Assembly (NCBI RefSeq): GCF_900119145.1
Contig: NZ_FPIY01000003.1
Coordinates: 286,299-350,298, forward strand
Source of the DNA: Cellulophaga fucicola
GTDB taxonomy: Bacteria; Bacteroidota; Bacteroidia; Flavobacteriales; Flavobacteriaceae
Direction: 5' to 3'
Length of the DNA stretch: 64,000 nucleotides
Under the pieces are notes generated by a model. The model worked only from the letters and a program-made list of their open reading frames with translations. It searched no databases and was not told the origin of the DNA. Position numbers and translations under genes: made by a program. Below, piece by piece: positions 15,901 to 24,675 of this stretch; the first letter of the stretch is position 1; the number at the start of each line of letters is the position of its first letter.

Positions 15901-16815
15901 ATGACAAAAAAACTAATGTACCTGCTCGGAATTATTATTACAATTCTAGTAGGAACTTACTTTTATTATACTTGTTGTTCATGCTGTGGAAATACCGCAA
16001 CAGATACACCTGTAGATAAAAACCAAGAACAAGTAAAAACCCCTGTTGTTCCAGAAGCAACATCGTACCCCTTTTCTTTAGAAGGAAACGGATTTAGTTA
16101 TACTACAAACGACAACTTTAACTTTAATACTTCTGGTTTTGCCATTTTAGATCCATTATCCAAAAAAGTAGATACTGGTGTAGATGCCATAAAGAAGTAT
16201 GTAGAACAAGACCCAAACAATGCCGTAACTATTACTGGCTATTATAAAGACAGTGAAACCAACAATTCTGCATTTCCTAATTTAGGTATTGCAAGAGCTA
16301 ATACTGTTAAAAATTATATGGTTGCTAAAGGTATACCATCTTCTAACCTTAATATAACAGGACAATTAAAAGAAGATATGGTTGCTAAAGATTCTATTTA
16401 TTTAGGACCAGTTGCATACACTGTTGGCGTAAATGAAGATAATAGCGAACAGATGAGTACGCTTTATCAAAAAATAAAAGATAACCCTTTAGTTCTACAT
16501 TTTAAAACAGGAGAAGCTGCTATTAACTTAACTGCTGAACAACGTCAAAAAATTGCAGATATATCTATCTACTTAGACAAAGTAGACGGTGCTCTTTGTA
16601 CTGTAATTGGACATACAGATAATACAGGGGATAGAAATAAAAATATAAGCTTAGGTCTTAGTAGAGCAGAATTTGCAAAACAATATTTAGTAAACAATGG
16701 TATTTCTGCTACCAAAGTTAGTGCTTCTTCTAAAGGTCCAGATGTACCTATAGAAACCAATGACACAGAAGAAGGCAGAGCAAAAAATAGAAGAACAGTA
16801 GTAACATTAAAGTAA
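15901..16815 (+). CDS. OmpA-family peptidoglycan-binding protein
   Basis: This 304-residue protein starts with a hydrophobic segment (about residues 5-23) followed by a Cys-Cys-Ser-Cys-Cys cluster, so it is membrane-anchored or lipidated near there. Residues from about 200 to the end form an OmpA C-terminal domain: Leu-His-Phe-Lys-Thr-Gly near 197, Ile-Gly-His-Thr-Asp-Asn-Thr-Gly near 238, Leu-Ser-Arg-Ala near 258, and Arg-Ala-Lys-Asn-Arg-Arg-Thr near 293. This domain binds diaminopimelate in peptidoglycan. Residues about 75-155 look like a second, degenerate OmpA-type domain (Ile-Thr-Gly-Tyr-Tyr...Ile-Ala-Arg-Ala-Asn). An overlapping ORF starting at 15777 in another frame is not a gene. It is followed after 22 bases by a likely co-transcribed gene. 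Confidence 0.88.
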   Translation: MTKKLMYLLGIIITILVGTYFYYTCCSCCGNTATDTPVDKNQEQVKTPVVPEATSYPFSLEGNGFSYTTNDNFNFNTSGFAILDPLSKKVDTGVDAIKKYVEQDPNNAVTITGYYKDSETNNSAFPNLGIARANTVKNYMVAKGIPSSNLNITGQLKEDMVAKDSIYLGPVAYTVGVNEDNSEQMSTLYQKIKDNPLVLHFKTGEAAINLTAEQRQKIADISIYLDKVDGALCTVIGHTDNTGDRNKNISLGLSRAEFAKQYLVNNGISATKVSASSKGPDVPIETNDTEEGRAKNRRTVVTLK

Positions 16816-16837
16816 TAACACATAAACTAAATTAAAC

Positions 16838-17428
16838 ATGGAAAACACAAACATCTGGTGTTGGATTATACCTGCTTTAGTAGGGATAATTTGCGCAATT
16901 CTAGGTTACCTATTAGGAAGAGGAAACAAAGAAGTAATAGACAACTCTGAGGATCTTCAAATCTGGAAAGACAAGAACTCTAAGCTTGTTACAGACAAAG
17001 ATAAACTTGCAGCTAACAACTCACAATTACAGGCAGATTTAGATGCGTGTAGAGCAAAAGCTAAAACTGCTACTGCTACTGTTGCTCCTGTTGCAATGGC
17101 ACCAACTCCTACCGAAAACACAGGCATTGCTTTTGATGCTCTTGCAGCAAAAACTGCTTTTGGTAAAAAAGTAAAACAAGACGATTTAAAACTAGTTGAA
17201 GGTATTGGACCTAAAATTGAAGGCTTATTCCATAATTTTGATATTAAAACCTGGAAAGCTTTATCTGAAGCTCCTGTTGCTAAATGCCAAGAGGTTTTAA
17301 ACTCTGGTGGCGAACGTTACAGAATACATGATCCTTCTTCTTGGCCTATGCAAGCCAAAATGTGTTATGAAGGTAAATGGGCCGACTTGAAAAAGTGGCA
17401 AAGTGAGCATAAACACGGTAAATTATAA
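16838..17428 (+). CDS. membrane-anchored protein with helix-hairpin-helix-like domain
   Basis: This 196-residue protein has one N-terminal transmembrane helix (about residues 7-27). A coiled-coil-like charged region with Leu/Asp/Lys repeats spans about 40-72, followed by an Ala/Thr/Pro-rich linker. The C-terminal domain of about 85 residues contains Leu-Val-Glu-Gly-Ile-Gly-Pro-Lys-Ile-Glu near residue 124, a classic helix-hairpin-helix pattern seen in DNA-binding proteins. It is also seen in small proteins often annotated as NADH dehydrogenase subunit E-like or L21-like in Bacteroidota. With a membrane anchor, DNA binding is not certain. It is probably in an operon with the OmpA-like gene 22 bases upstream and ends at a strong terminator. 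Confidence 0.75.
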   Translation: MENTNIWCWIIPALVGIICAILGYLLGRGNKEVIDNSEDLQIWKDKNSKLVTDKDKLAANNSQLQADLDACRAKAKTATATVAPVAMAPTPTENTGIAFDALAAKTAFGKKVKQDDLKLVEGIGPKIEGLFHNFDIKTWKALSEAPVAKCQEVLNSGGERYRIHDPSSWPMQAKMCYEGKWADLKKWQSEHKHGKL

Positions 17429-17445
17429 ACATTTTACAATCAAAT

Positions 17446-17487
17446 AAAAAACCCGATTCTATATAGTAGAATCGGGTTTTATTTTTT
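17446..17487. terminator. bidirectional intrinsic terminator between convergent genes
   Basis: A perfect stem pairs a left arm ending ACCCGATTCTA (to 17461) with a right arm TAGAATCGGGT (from 17467). Runs of A lie on the left and T on the right, so it can end transcription from both the helix-hairpin-helix gene and the response regulator gene. Confidence 0.88.
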
Positions 17488-17514
17488 ACAAAAAGCAGTA
17501 CTATACTAATTACA

Positions 17515-18279
17515 TTATTGCTCTAACCACTTTCTAAACTCTGCTGTTGTAGACGAACTTGTCATTACTTTTTCTTTTATACCATTCATTTTTAATAGCA
17601 ATCTATTTTTAAAATGACTTTCTATGTTTTCTATATAGTCTATGTTTATTAGCTCGCTTCTATTTATTTTAAAAAATTTAGATGGATGCAGCTGTTGGTG
17701 AATTGTGCCTAAATTTGAAGAAATTGTATGTCGTTTACCGTTAGCATCTGTAGCAATACAAAAATCTCCTGAAGCCTCTACCTTGCAAATTTCTGAAACA
17801 TTTAAAAGCTGAATTCCCTTTGCCTTTTTTATTACAAATCGTTTTTTATAATTGTTATGCTCTTCTTGTAAAGCAAGTTTAAGTTTAGAAATGGTTTTAT
17901 GGGAAAGCGAGTTATAATCTCCTTGGATAAACAAGGACTGGTATTTTTCCATTGCCTTTTTAAAGTCCAATTGTGTGTATGGCTTTAATATATATGCTAT
18001 ACCGTTTGTATTAAATGCCTCGAACAAATACTCGTCATGCGCAGAACAAAATAATATTGGCACGTCTATAGAAACCTCGTTATACAAATCAAAAGAAACA
18101 CCATCTAACAGCTGAATATCAGATAGTATAAAGTCGTATTTATTTTCAGCTAAAAACTCTTTACCTTCTGCGTTAGAACGTGCCCAATCATGAGGAATAT
18201 CTTCTTCATAATAGTCCTTAACAAAAGAAACTAGTTTTTGGTATGCTGGTATCTCATCTTCTAAAATTAAAATTCTCAT
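17515..18279 (-). CDS. LytTR-family response regulator
   Basis: The 254-residue regulator has a receiver domain (residues 1-120) with acidic pocket Glu7-Asp8 and phospho-acceptor Asp54 in Leu-Ser-Asp-Ile-Gln. A LytTR DNA-binding domain follows at about 150-250, with Ile-Cys-Lys-Val-Glu-Ala-Ser-Gly-Asp-Phe and Phe-Phe-Lys-Ile-Asn-Arg-Ser-Glu-Leu-Ile-Asn. LytTR proteins bind direct repeats in promoters; the targets here are unknown. The start is set at the ATG at 18279, four bases after the kinase stop. A TTG 18 bases upstream would add six atypical residues. It is the last gene of the operon barrel receptor - kinase - regulator. Confidence 0.92.
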   Translation of the reverse strand: MRILILEDEIPAYQKLVSFVKDYYEEDIPHDWARSNAEGKEFLAENKYDFILSDIQLLDGVSFDLYNEVSIDVPILFCSAHDEYLFEAFNTNGIAYILKPYTQLDFKKAMEKYQSLFIQGDYNSLSHKTISKLKLALQEEHNNYKKRFVIKKAKGIQLLNVSEICKVEASGDFCIATDANGKRHTISSNLGTIHQQLHPSKFFKINRSELINIDYIENIESHFKNRLLLKMNGIKEKVMTSSSTTAEFRKWLEQ

Positions 18280-18283
18280 TGCT

Positions 18284-19294
18284 TTAATTTTCTTCAATCA
18301 ATTTAATAATCGGAATTGAAATAATAAATTCTTTGTCAGTATTTATTATTAATACGTCTTTGTCTGATAATAATTTATAACGTGCCTTTAAGTTCTCTAG
18401 ACCCGTACCAAACGACTCGTTTTTTGCTCTAATATTAGATTTAATATTAGACACTTTTAACACGCTCTCTGTAATAGATATTACCGTTTTTATACTATTG
18501 TGTTTATTTGGTTTATTATGCTTTACAACATTCTCTAATAGTGCCTGTACAGCTCCTGTAGGTATAAATTTATCTTCTAAGGTGATGAGCTTCACTATTT
18601 TAAAATCATAATCGTCTGCAAAGCGAGTTTTTATTAAAAATATATAGTTTTCTGCAGATTCTATTTCATCAGACAGCTCCATAACCTCTGCATCTTTTGT
18701 TTTTATTAGATACCTATAAATTAGTGACAATCTGTTAATATACTCTTTTGCTTTTTCAGCATCACTATCTATTAAAGAGTCTAGTGTGTTTAAATTATTG
18801 AATAAAAAATGAGGATCTATTTGTGAACGCAATAACTTTAGCTCGTTTTCTTTCTGCTGTTTTTCAAATTTTAATAACTGGTTTTGTCCTTCATAAAATT
18901 TTTTGGTAAGTAATAAAGCAAAAGGAAATGCAGTATCACTGGCGCCTCTGTTTATCATATCTATTACAAAATCTATACCCGTTGGAAACTTACTCCAATC
19001 GTTTTCTCCTGTCCAATACCCAACTGTAAATTGAATTCCTGTAAGTGTTACTAGAATAACAATACCAAAAATTGCAAATAGCACATACTTTTTTTCTTTT
19101 ACAAACTTGGGTATTAGCCAAAAAACAAATAAGAAAATAATACTACTTATAGTTATTAAATCTGTTGGAAAATCTAGGAGATATTCCTTAAGCATAGCAT
19201 CTTTATTATAATACTCTAAGCCTTGAATAGAAAAAGAAATTATAAAATAAACTACCATTAGTAATACATCTGATTTGTTTATTTTTTTGTTCAT
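18284..19294 (-). CDS. LytS/YehU-type sensor histidine kinase
   Basis: The 336-residue kinase has four likely transmembrane segments in its first 140 residues and no recognisable extracellular sensor domain. The His_kinase domain has the phospho-acceptor His162 in Ser-Gln-Ile-Asp-Pro-His-Phe-Leu-Phe-Asn-Asn. Its ATPase region has Leu-Leu-Glu-Asn-Val-Val-Lys-His-Asn near 255 and Gly-Thr-Gly-Leu-Glu-Asn-Leu near 305. This kinase type almost always pairs with LytTR regulators, and the regulator gene follows after four bases. It sits 15 bases downstream of the outer membrane barrel gene, suggesting that the signal may come from that protein or its ligand. Confidence 0.92.
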   Translation of the reverse strand: MNKKINKSDVLLMVVYFIISFSIQGLEYYNKDAMLKEYLLDFPTDLITISSIIFLFVFWLIPKFVKEKKYVLFAIFGIVILVTLTGIQFTVGYWTGENDWSKFPTGIDFVIDMINRGASDTAFPFALLLTKKFYEGQNQLLKFEKQQKENELKLLRSQIDPHFLFNNLNTLDSLIDSDAEKAKEYINRLSLIYRYLIKTKDAEVMELSDEIESAENYIFLIKTRFADDYDFKIVKLITLEDKFIPTGAVQALLENVVKHNKPNKHNSIKTVISITESVLKVSNIKSNIRAKNESFGTGLENLKARYKLLSDKDVLIINTDKEFIISIPIIKLIEEN

Positions 19295-19309
19295 TAGACA
19301 GTTTCTGTA

Positions 19310-21664
19310 TTAGTTATTATCATCAATTCTATTTTGCTCCTCTTTAGATGAGTTTTCTCTATTTTTCTGCTTGCCATATCTAGATCCAAAACTGTAAGAT
19401 ACTCTTAATTGTACGTTTCTTCTAGACTCGTTACTTTCTACATCTGCAAACAAATTATTGTAATTAATTTTACCAACATAACCTCTATTCAGTATTTTAC
19501 TTAGTCCTAGGTTTACTTTTAGTCTGTCATCTAAAAAGGTTTTGCCTAAAGAAAAATCTATGCCCGCAAACCAGTCTACATCTAAACCACCATCTAATGC
19601 TCCTGTACCGTAGTTACCACTTATTTCAGCATTAATTTCCCAAGGAAGCTCGTAACTGGCTTGTGTAAACCAAATTAAGCTCCATTTATCTAAATTTAAA
19701 TTATCTGGTACAGACTCTAATTTATTGTAATTTACAATAAACCCAGTATACCCATCTACACCTTCTATAAAGCTTAATGGCCCAAATAGTCTAAAATTCC
19801 AGTTTTCACTATCTGTTAAGTTAATAGTTGTTCTGCTAATTTCTGCCGTATCTGTATTTTGAGATACGTATTGAAACATTGCATCTTTTGTTTCACTATA
19901 ACCAATAGTAAAAAACGGTTGACCATCAAAAGTTAAGTTAAACTGGTAATTATTGGTAAAAGCTGGTTTTAAATTTTCATTTCCAACATCTGAAGATAGT
20001 GGATCATAATACGTTACAAAAGAGTTTAGTGTACTGTAACTTGGTCTACTTATACGGTAACTATAAGCTACATTAGCACTTAGGCTTTCTCCTAGTTTTT
20101 TACTTACAGATGCACTAGGGAACAGTTTAGATATTTTACGCTCTCTAGTTACATTGGTTGTATTAGACGTTCCTTTTGTGTTGCTGTCTTCAAAACGTAA
20201 CCCACCAGAAAAAGACCATTCTCCGCTAGTAATATTTAATTTAGAATACAGTGCAAAAATATTTTCTTCAACTAAAAACCGGTTACTAGCAGCTTCATTA
20301 AACGTAAATTCTCCGTTTGTATTTTCACTAAAAGACATTAAATCGCTATCTGTGTCTACTGCTGCGTACTTACTACCAAAACTAAGTTTAAAGTCTTTTG
20401 TAAATTGTTTAGAATAATCTACTTTATAAGTTTTTATTTGATATTCGCCATCTTGTAAATAACGCTGATTTGTATAAGGAACTGTGCTACCCTCTAAAGA
20501 AGATATGGTATTAATATTATCATTGGAGTAGTCTACAAAATTAAAATCTACCGTTAACTTTTGTTTCTCTGTTTTATATTCATAATAAGGATTCACATTA
20601 AAAACAACTTGGTCCCTATTAAAACTATTCTGAGATAACAAATAATCTGTACCATTGTTACTTGTAATTATATTAGAACTATTAGAGTTACGGTCCGAGT
20701 TTGTATTTATGTTTCTAACACCAACTCCTATGGTATGTTCTTCTGTAATATAATAATCTACACTACCACTTACTCTTGCAGTTTTAGGGTTGTAAGGCTC
20801 TATTGTAGCTTGGTTGTATGTTGCGCCATCTACGGTTCTTTTAATAAATAAATCTTCTCTCCAAGTGGGACTAGAATATCCTGCACTTGCTTGCCAGTTT
20901 AACTTGTTTTTGTAACTACCAATAGAGGCACTTGTACCGTACTCTACTCCTTCATCTTCTCCTACCCAACCTACAACAGTACCATTTGTACCTAGTCTTA
21001 CATTTTTCTTTAGTATTATGTTTATAATTGGCCCGGAACCTGCAGCATCAAACTCGGCACCAGGTTGCTCTACCATTTCTACTCTGGCTATGTTATCTGC
21101 AGGCATATCGCGCAGCAACGTATTCATATCCATATAATCGGTAGTTTTACCATTAATTAATATTCTAATATTGTTTTGTCCTGCATAACTTATACCGTTA
21201 TTAGTTACAATTACGCCAGGAACACGTTTCATTACATCTTTTAAATTAGAATTTATCATTTCAGAATTTTCTAAATCTACAACAAGCTTTTCTGCCGTTT
21301 GCCTAATTACTGGTCGCTTACTTTTTACAACAACCTCGTTTAAAGATTCTGCCTCTTCACTTAAAGAAAAATTTAATTCTTTATCTGTAGTTAACTCAAA
21401 AACTTTAGATGTTGTTGTTTTAAAACCCAACATAGAAACTTCTATATAGTAACTACCGTTTACAACATCGTTAAAAACATATGTTCCGGTTTTACTAGAA
21501 ATTGTACCAGTTACTACTTTACTTAATGTTTGATTGTATAGAATAACATTAGCATACTCTAGCGGTATGTTTTGTTCTGTTATTAAACCAGAAATTTTAC
21601 TTTGAGCTTGAGCTGATAAGACTCCTAAAATTGAAATAATAATAATTTTTGCTAACGCATTCAT
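19310..21664 (-). CDS. TonB-receptor-like outer membrane beta-barrel protein with carboxypeptidase-like regulatory domain
   Basis: The 784-residue precursor has a signal peptide ending Ala-Gln-Ala-Gln near residue 21. A carboxypeptidase regulatory-like beta-sandwich spans about 23-105 (Ser-Gly-Leu-Ile-Thr-Glu-Gln-Asn...Gly-Ser-Tyr-Tyr-Ile). A plug-like domain lies at about 120-225, with Val-Pro-Gly-Val-Ile-Val and Ile-Arg-Ile-Leu-Ile-Asn-Gly-Lys. The rest is a long beta-barrel rich in alternating aromatic and polar residues. This is the outer membrane protein beta-barrel family related to TonB-dependent receptors. The ligand is unknown. The gene is first in an operon with the histidine kinase and LytTR regulator. 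A candidate promoter (TTTTG, 18 bases, TACATTTA) lies about 30 bases upstream of the start. Confidence 0.9.
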   Translation of the reverse strand: MNALAKIIIISILGVLSAQAQSKISGLITEQNIPLEYANVILYNQTLSKVVTGTISSKTGTYVFNDVVNGSYYIEVSMLGFKTTTSKVFELTTDKELNFSLSEEAESLNEVVVKSKRPVIRQTAEKLVVDLENSEMINSNLKDVMKRVPGVIVTNNGISYAGQNNIRILINGKTTDYMDMNTLLRDMPADNIARVEMVEQPGAEFDAAGSGPIINIILKKNVRLGTNGTVVGWVGEDEGVEYGTSASIGSYKNKLNWQASAGYSSPTWREDLFIKRTVDGATYNQATIEPYNPKTARVSGSVDYYITEEHTIGVGVRNINTNSDRNSNSSNIITSNNGTDYLLSQNSFNRDQVVFNVNPYYEYKTEKQKLTVDFNFVDYSNDNINTISSLEGSTVPYTNQRYLQDGEYQIKTYKVDYSKQFTKDFKLSFGSKYAAVDTDSDLMSFSENTNGEFTFNEAASNRFLVEENIFALYSKLNITSGEWSFSGGLRFEDSNTKGTSNTTNVTRERKISKLFPSASVSKKLGESLSANVAYSYRISRPSYSTLNSFVTYYDPLSSDVGNENLKPAFTNNYQFNLTFDGQPFFTIGYSETKDAMFQYVSQNTDTAEISRTTINLTDSENWNFRLFGPLSFIEGVDGYTGFIVNYNKLESVPDNLNLDKWSLIWFTQASYELPWEINAEISGNYGTGALDGGLDVDWFAGIDFSLGKTFLDDRLKVNLGLSKILNRGYVGKINYNNLFADVESNESRRNVQLRVSYSFGSRYGKQKNRENSSKEEQNRIDDNN

Positions 21665-21795
21665 AACTGTTCGCTTAAGATTGATGTTATAAATGTATAT
21701 GAATTAAAGCTTTAGCAAAACTATTTTCTGATAAGTTGGGCTAAATTTAGGCTGAACCCTATTTTTTTAATGACCAGTTGTAACTGCACAAAACC

Positions 21796-21826
21796 AAAAA
21801 AGGCTTTCTAATCAGGAAGCCTTTTT
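21796..21826 (-). terminator. intrinsic terminator of the Na+/H+ antiporter gene
   Basis: AAAAAGGCTTTC (ending 21808) pairs with GGAAGCCTTTT (21815-21826) around a six-base loop. On the minus strand the stem is followed by a T-run, 18 bases beyond the antiporter stop codon. The A-rich left arm makes it possibly active in both directions. Confidence 0.82.
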
Positions 21827-21843
21827 ATATTAAAAACTAATTT

Positions 21844-23697
21844 CTATTCTTCTTCTGTTTGATCTGAGTGCTTATCAACATCTAACATTTTACCTAAATA
21901 TACCAGCTCAAACTCTTCTGTTATATCTGTAAAATCTTTGCTAAATGAAGATATAATATGAAGCTCACCATCTGGAAACTTTAAAAATATAGGCACTATA
22001 TTTTCATCTGCTTTTGTAATCTCTATTAAACCTTCATAATGGGTTTGATCTTTTAACTTTATTTCGTGTATAGATGGGTATTTACGAGCTATTTCTGTAA
22101 GCCTAATAAAATCATCTGTATGAGAAAACAAACCTTCTTTAGGGTTATTCTGTGGGTCGTTCATCTCATCTGCATTTACCAATCTAAAAGATCCGTTTTC
22201 ACCAAATTGCTTTCCAAACTTTTTAACTGCAAAATTGTTAATATCTGAGTTTGCCGTTAGTGCCATAACGTAACCCATATCACTTAACTCAATATTATCT
22301 GTTAAAGAATCTGAATAAATATTGGCGTTAATAGCATCTAAACCTAAACTTTTTGCCTTGTTTATATTGGTTTGGTTATTATCTATTAGTACTACGTGTC
22401 TGTTATGGTCATTTAAGTAATTAGCAATTAATCTAGATAATTTAGAGCCACCAATAATTAAAATACCCTCCGATCTTTTTAAGAAAACACCAACCAGTTT
22501 TGCAAACATCCTTGCTGTAGTTGCATTAAGTAAAACGGTACCTAAAACAATCATAAAAACTAGAGGTGTAATATATTCTGCACCGGTAACTCCTTTAGAT
22601 AGTAGTTTAGACCCAAATAAGGAAGCTATACCTGCTGCAACAATACCTCTAGGGCCAACCCAACTAATAAATAGTTTTTCGTTTAACTTTAAATTGGAAC
22701 CTCTTGTACTTAAAAAGACACCCAAAGGCCTTACTAAAAAAACAATAATTGCGAATAATATTAAAGTATTCCAATTGTAAATAAGCTCTAAATCTGATAT
22801 ATTAATATTTGCAGATAGTAGTATAAATAAGATAGATATTAACAACACACTTAAAGATTCTTTAAAGTACAATAACTCTTTAATATTTGGTAAATCTGTG
22901 TTCCCCATAACCATACCCATAACCACTACAGCTAATAAACCAGACTCGTGTGCAAAAACATCTGACATTACAAAAACAAGTAATACAACAGATAAAGACA
23001 CTACATTAAGTAAATAGTGTGGTATAAAATTACGTTTTACTGCGGCTGTTAAACCGTGTGCAAACGTAAAACCAAATGTGGTACCAAATAATAATATTTT
23101 ACCAAACTCTATCAATGCAGTAAATGTAAAATCGCCACCGCCACCAACACTTATAAACTCATACACTAATACAGCAACTAATGCACCTATAGGATCTATT
23201 AAAATACCTTCCCATTTAAGAACCGCAGAAATATCGTTCTTAAGCGGTATATTTCTTAAAATAGGTGTAATTACTGTTGGCCCTGTTACTATAATTAATC
23301 CAGAAAACAAGAAAGATATCTCCCAACTAAGTCCAAAAATATAGTGTGCAGTTACACCAGCACCAAAAAAAGTAACCAAAGAACCTATGGTTATTAACTT
23401 AGATATTACAGGCCCTACATTTTTAATTTCAGATCGTTTTAGAGTTAAACCACCTTCAAATAAAATAATACTAATAGCCAAAGAAACAAAATAGTACAAG
23501 CTATCTCCTGGGAAAAGTCCTGTTTTTCCGTTCCAAATTGGTTCTATTATTTTACTACCATCTTCTGTAAAAAGAGTAGCAATTGGCCCTACCAATAACC
23601 CTATTAAGATTAAGGGTAAAATTGCGGGTAATTTTAATCTCCAAGCAAACCATTGCGCTATTATTCCAAGTATTATAATTCCGGCTAACTCTAGCAT
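21844..23697 (-). CDS. CPA1-type Na+/H+ antiporter with TrkA-N domain
   Basis: The 617-residue protein has about 12 transmembrane helices in residues 1-400. Motifs of the monovalent cation:proton antiporter family include Thr-Gly-Pro-Thr-Val-Ile near residue 140, Glu-Gly-Ile-Leu-Ile-Asp-Pro-Ile-Gly-Ala near 163, and Trp-Val-Gly-Pro-Arg-Gly-Ile-Val-Ala-Ala near 345. A TrkA-N (RCK) nucleotide-binding domain begins near residue 414 with Ile-Leu-Ile-Ile-Gly-Gly-Ser-Lys-Leu-Ser and a distal Val-Val-Leu-Ile-Asp-Asn. A C-terminal regulatory tail of about 90 residues is acidic at its end. The role is Na+ or K+ export in exchange for protons at the inner membrane, gated by NAD(H) or a nucleotide. It is divergent from the stress protein and SulP genes. 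Confidence 0.92.
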   Translation of the reverse strand: MLELAGIIILGIIAQWFAWRLKLPAILPLILIGLLVGPIATLFTEDGSKIIEPIWNGKTGLFPGDSLYYFVSLAISIILFEGGLTLKRSEIKNVGPVISKLITIGSLVTFFGAGVTAHYIFGLSWEISFLFSGLIIVTGPTVITPILRNIPLKNDISAVLKWEGILIDPIGALVAVLVYEFISVGGGGDFTFTALIEFGKILLFGTTFGFTFAHGLTAAVKRNFIPHYLLNVVSLSVVLLVFVMSDVFAHESGLLAVVVMGMVMGNTDLPNIKELLYFKESLSVLLISILFILLSANINISDLELIYNWNTLILFAIIVFLVRPLGVFLSTRGSNLKLNEKLFISWVGPRGIVAAGIASLFGSKLLSKGVTGAEYITPLVFMIVLGTVLLNATTARMFAKLVGVFLKRSEGILIIGGSKLSRLIANYLNDHNRHVVLIDNNQTNINKAKSLGLDAINANIYSDSLTDNIELSDMGYVMALTANSDINNFAVKKFGKQFGENGSFRLVNADEMNDPQNNPKEGLFSHTDDFIRLTEIARKYPSIHEIKLKDQTHYEGLIEITKADENIVPIFLKFPDGELHIISSFSKDFTDITEEFELVYLGKMLDVDKHSDQTEEE

Positions 23698-23799
23698 ATT
23701 TCATTTTTTTTGAAAAATAGTATTTTAATTTTAAAAAGCAATTTTCAATCCTAAATACTTTTCTTATATAATTGTATTATATTGGGCTAAATTTAGTGT

Positions 23800-24675
23800 A
23801 TGGTATATAAAAATCGTCCTTTTAAAACGATTCTTTTTGGGTTTGCATTTTCACCAAAATTGAAAATAAATATTCTAGAAACCTCCCGAATTGCACACTT
23901 TTTTAATGCCAAGTTAATATTGCTTCACGTTGGTTCTAAAACTCAAGAAAAGGAAGATAAAATTACAACTTTTCTTAGAGAGGCAGAATATAAGGATTTA
24001 GATATAGAAGTACATTGGAAAGAAGGTGACCCTATAGATATTATTGTAAACACCTGTAAAACAAGCAGTATAGATTTATTGATTCTTGGTGCCTTACAGA
24101 AAGAAAATAGGTATAAATTTTACGTAGGTTCTATTGCTCGTAAGCTAACCCGTAAAGTTTGTTGCTCTGTATTATTACTTATTAAGCCTTCTGTAGCACG
24201 TGTACCTTGTAAGAGTATTGTTGTTAATGGTTTAGATGCACCAGACACACCACTTAGTATTAATGCCGCTTTTTATATTGCAGATGCACTGGGAGCACCA
24301 CAGCTTACAATTGTAGAAGAAATTTTGCAAAAAGACATACAAGTAACGGTACAAGATGATAAATCACTAAAAAAAGCAAACATTGTTAAAGAACGATTAA
24401 AACATCGTGAAGAACAAAGAGTAAGAGAAATTGTAAAAGATATTCCTGATAGTTGTAAACAAGGAATTAAAATAAAAAACCAAAGTATTTTTGGCAAAAG
24501 AGGATACTCTATTGGACATTATGCTGCGGTTGTTAGGGCAGATTTATTGGTAATGAATGCACCTTCCAAAACAGGTATTTTAGATCGTATTTTTCCGCAT
24601 GATATAGAATACATTTTATCTGATTTACCAACAGATTTATTTATAATACGTAACCGATTTGACTCCGAAAACTAA
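23800..24675 (+). CDS. universal stress protein, tandem Usp domains
   Basis: The 291-residue protein contains two Usp-like halves. The first (about 9-130) has the strand Lys-Thr-Ile-Leu-Phe-Gly, the segment Asp-Leu-Leu-Ile-Leu-Gly-Ala, and a Val-Gly-Ser-Ile-Ala-Arg-Lys-Leu nucleotide-loop region. The second (about 138-288) ends with Asp-Leu-Leu-Val-Met-Asn-Ala and Asp-Leu-Phe-Ile-Ile-Arg-Asn. Two-domain Usp proteins bind ATP or other nucleotides and modulate stress responses; some regulate partner transporters. The next gene, a SulP transporter, overlaps its 3' end by 17 bases, which supports a direct functional link. A TTGGGCTAAATTTAG element sits just before its start and also occurs at 21736-21750. 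Confidence 0.85.
   Translation: MVYKNRPFKTILFGFAFSPKLKINILETSRIAHFFNAKLILLHVGSKTQEKEDKITTFLREAEYKDLDIEVHWKEGDPIDIIVNTCKTSSIDLLILGALQKENRYKFYVGSIARKLTRKVCCSVLLLIKPSVARVPCKSIVVNGLDAPDTPLSINAAFYIADALGAPQLTIVEEILQKDIQVTVQDDKSLKKANIVKERLKHREEQRVREIVKDIPDSCKQGIKIKNQSIFGKRGYSIGHYAAVVRADLLVMNAPSKTGILDRIFPHDIEYILSDLPTDLFIIRNRFDSEN

Noticed and set aside
15777-16019. Open reading frame with a hydrophobic start
   Set aside because: It overlaps the well-supported OmpA-like gene in another frame and ends with low-complexity sequence.
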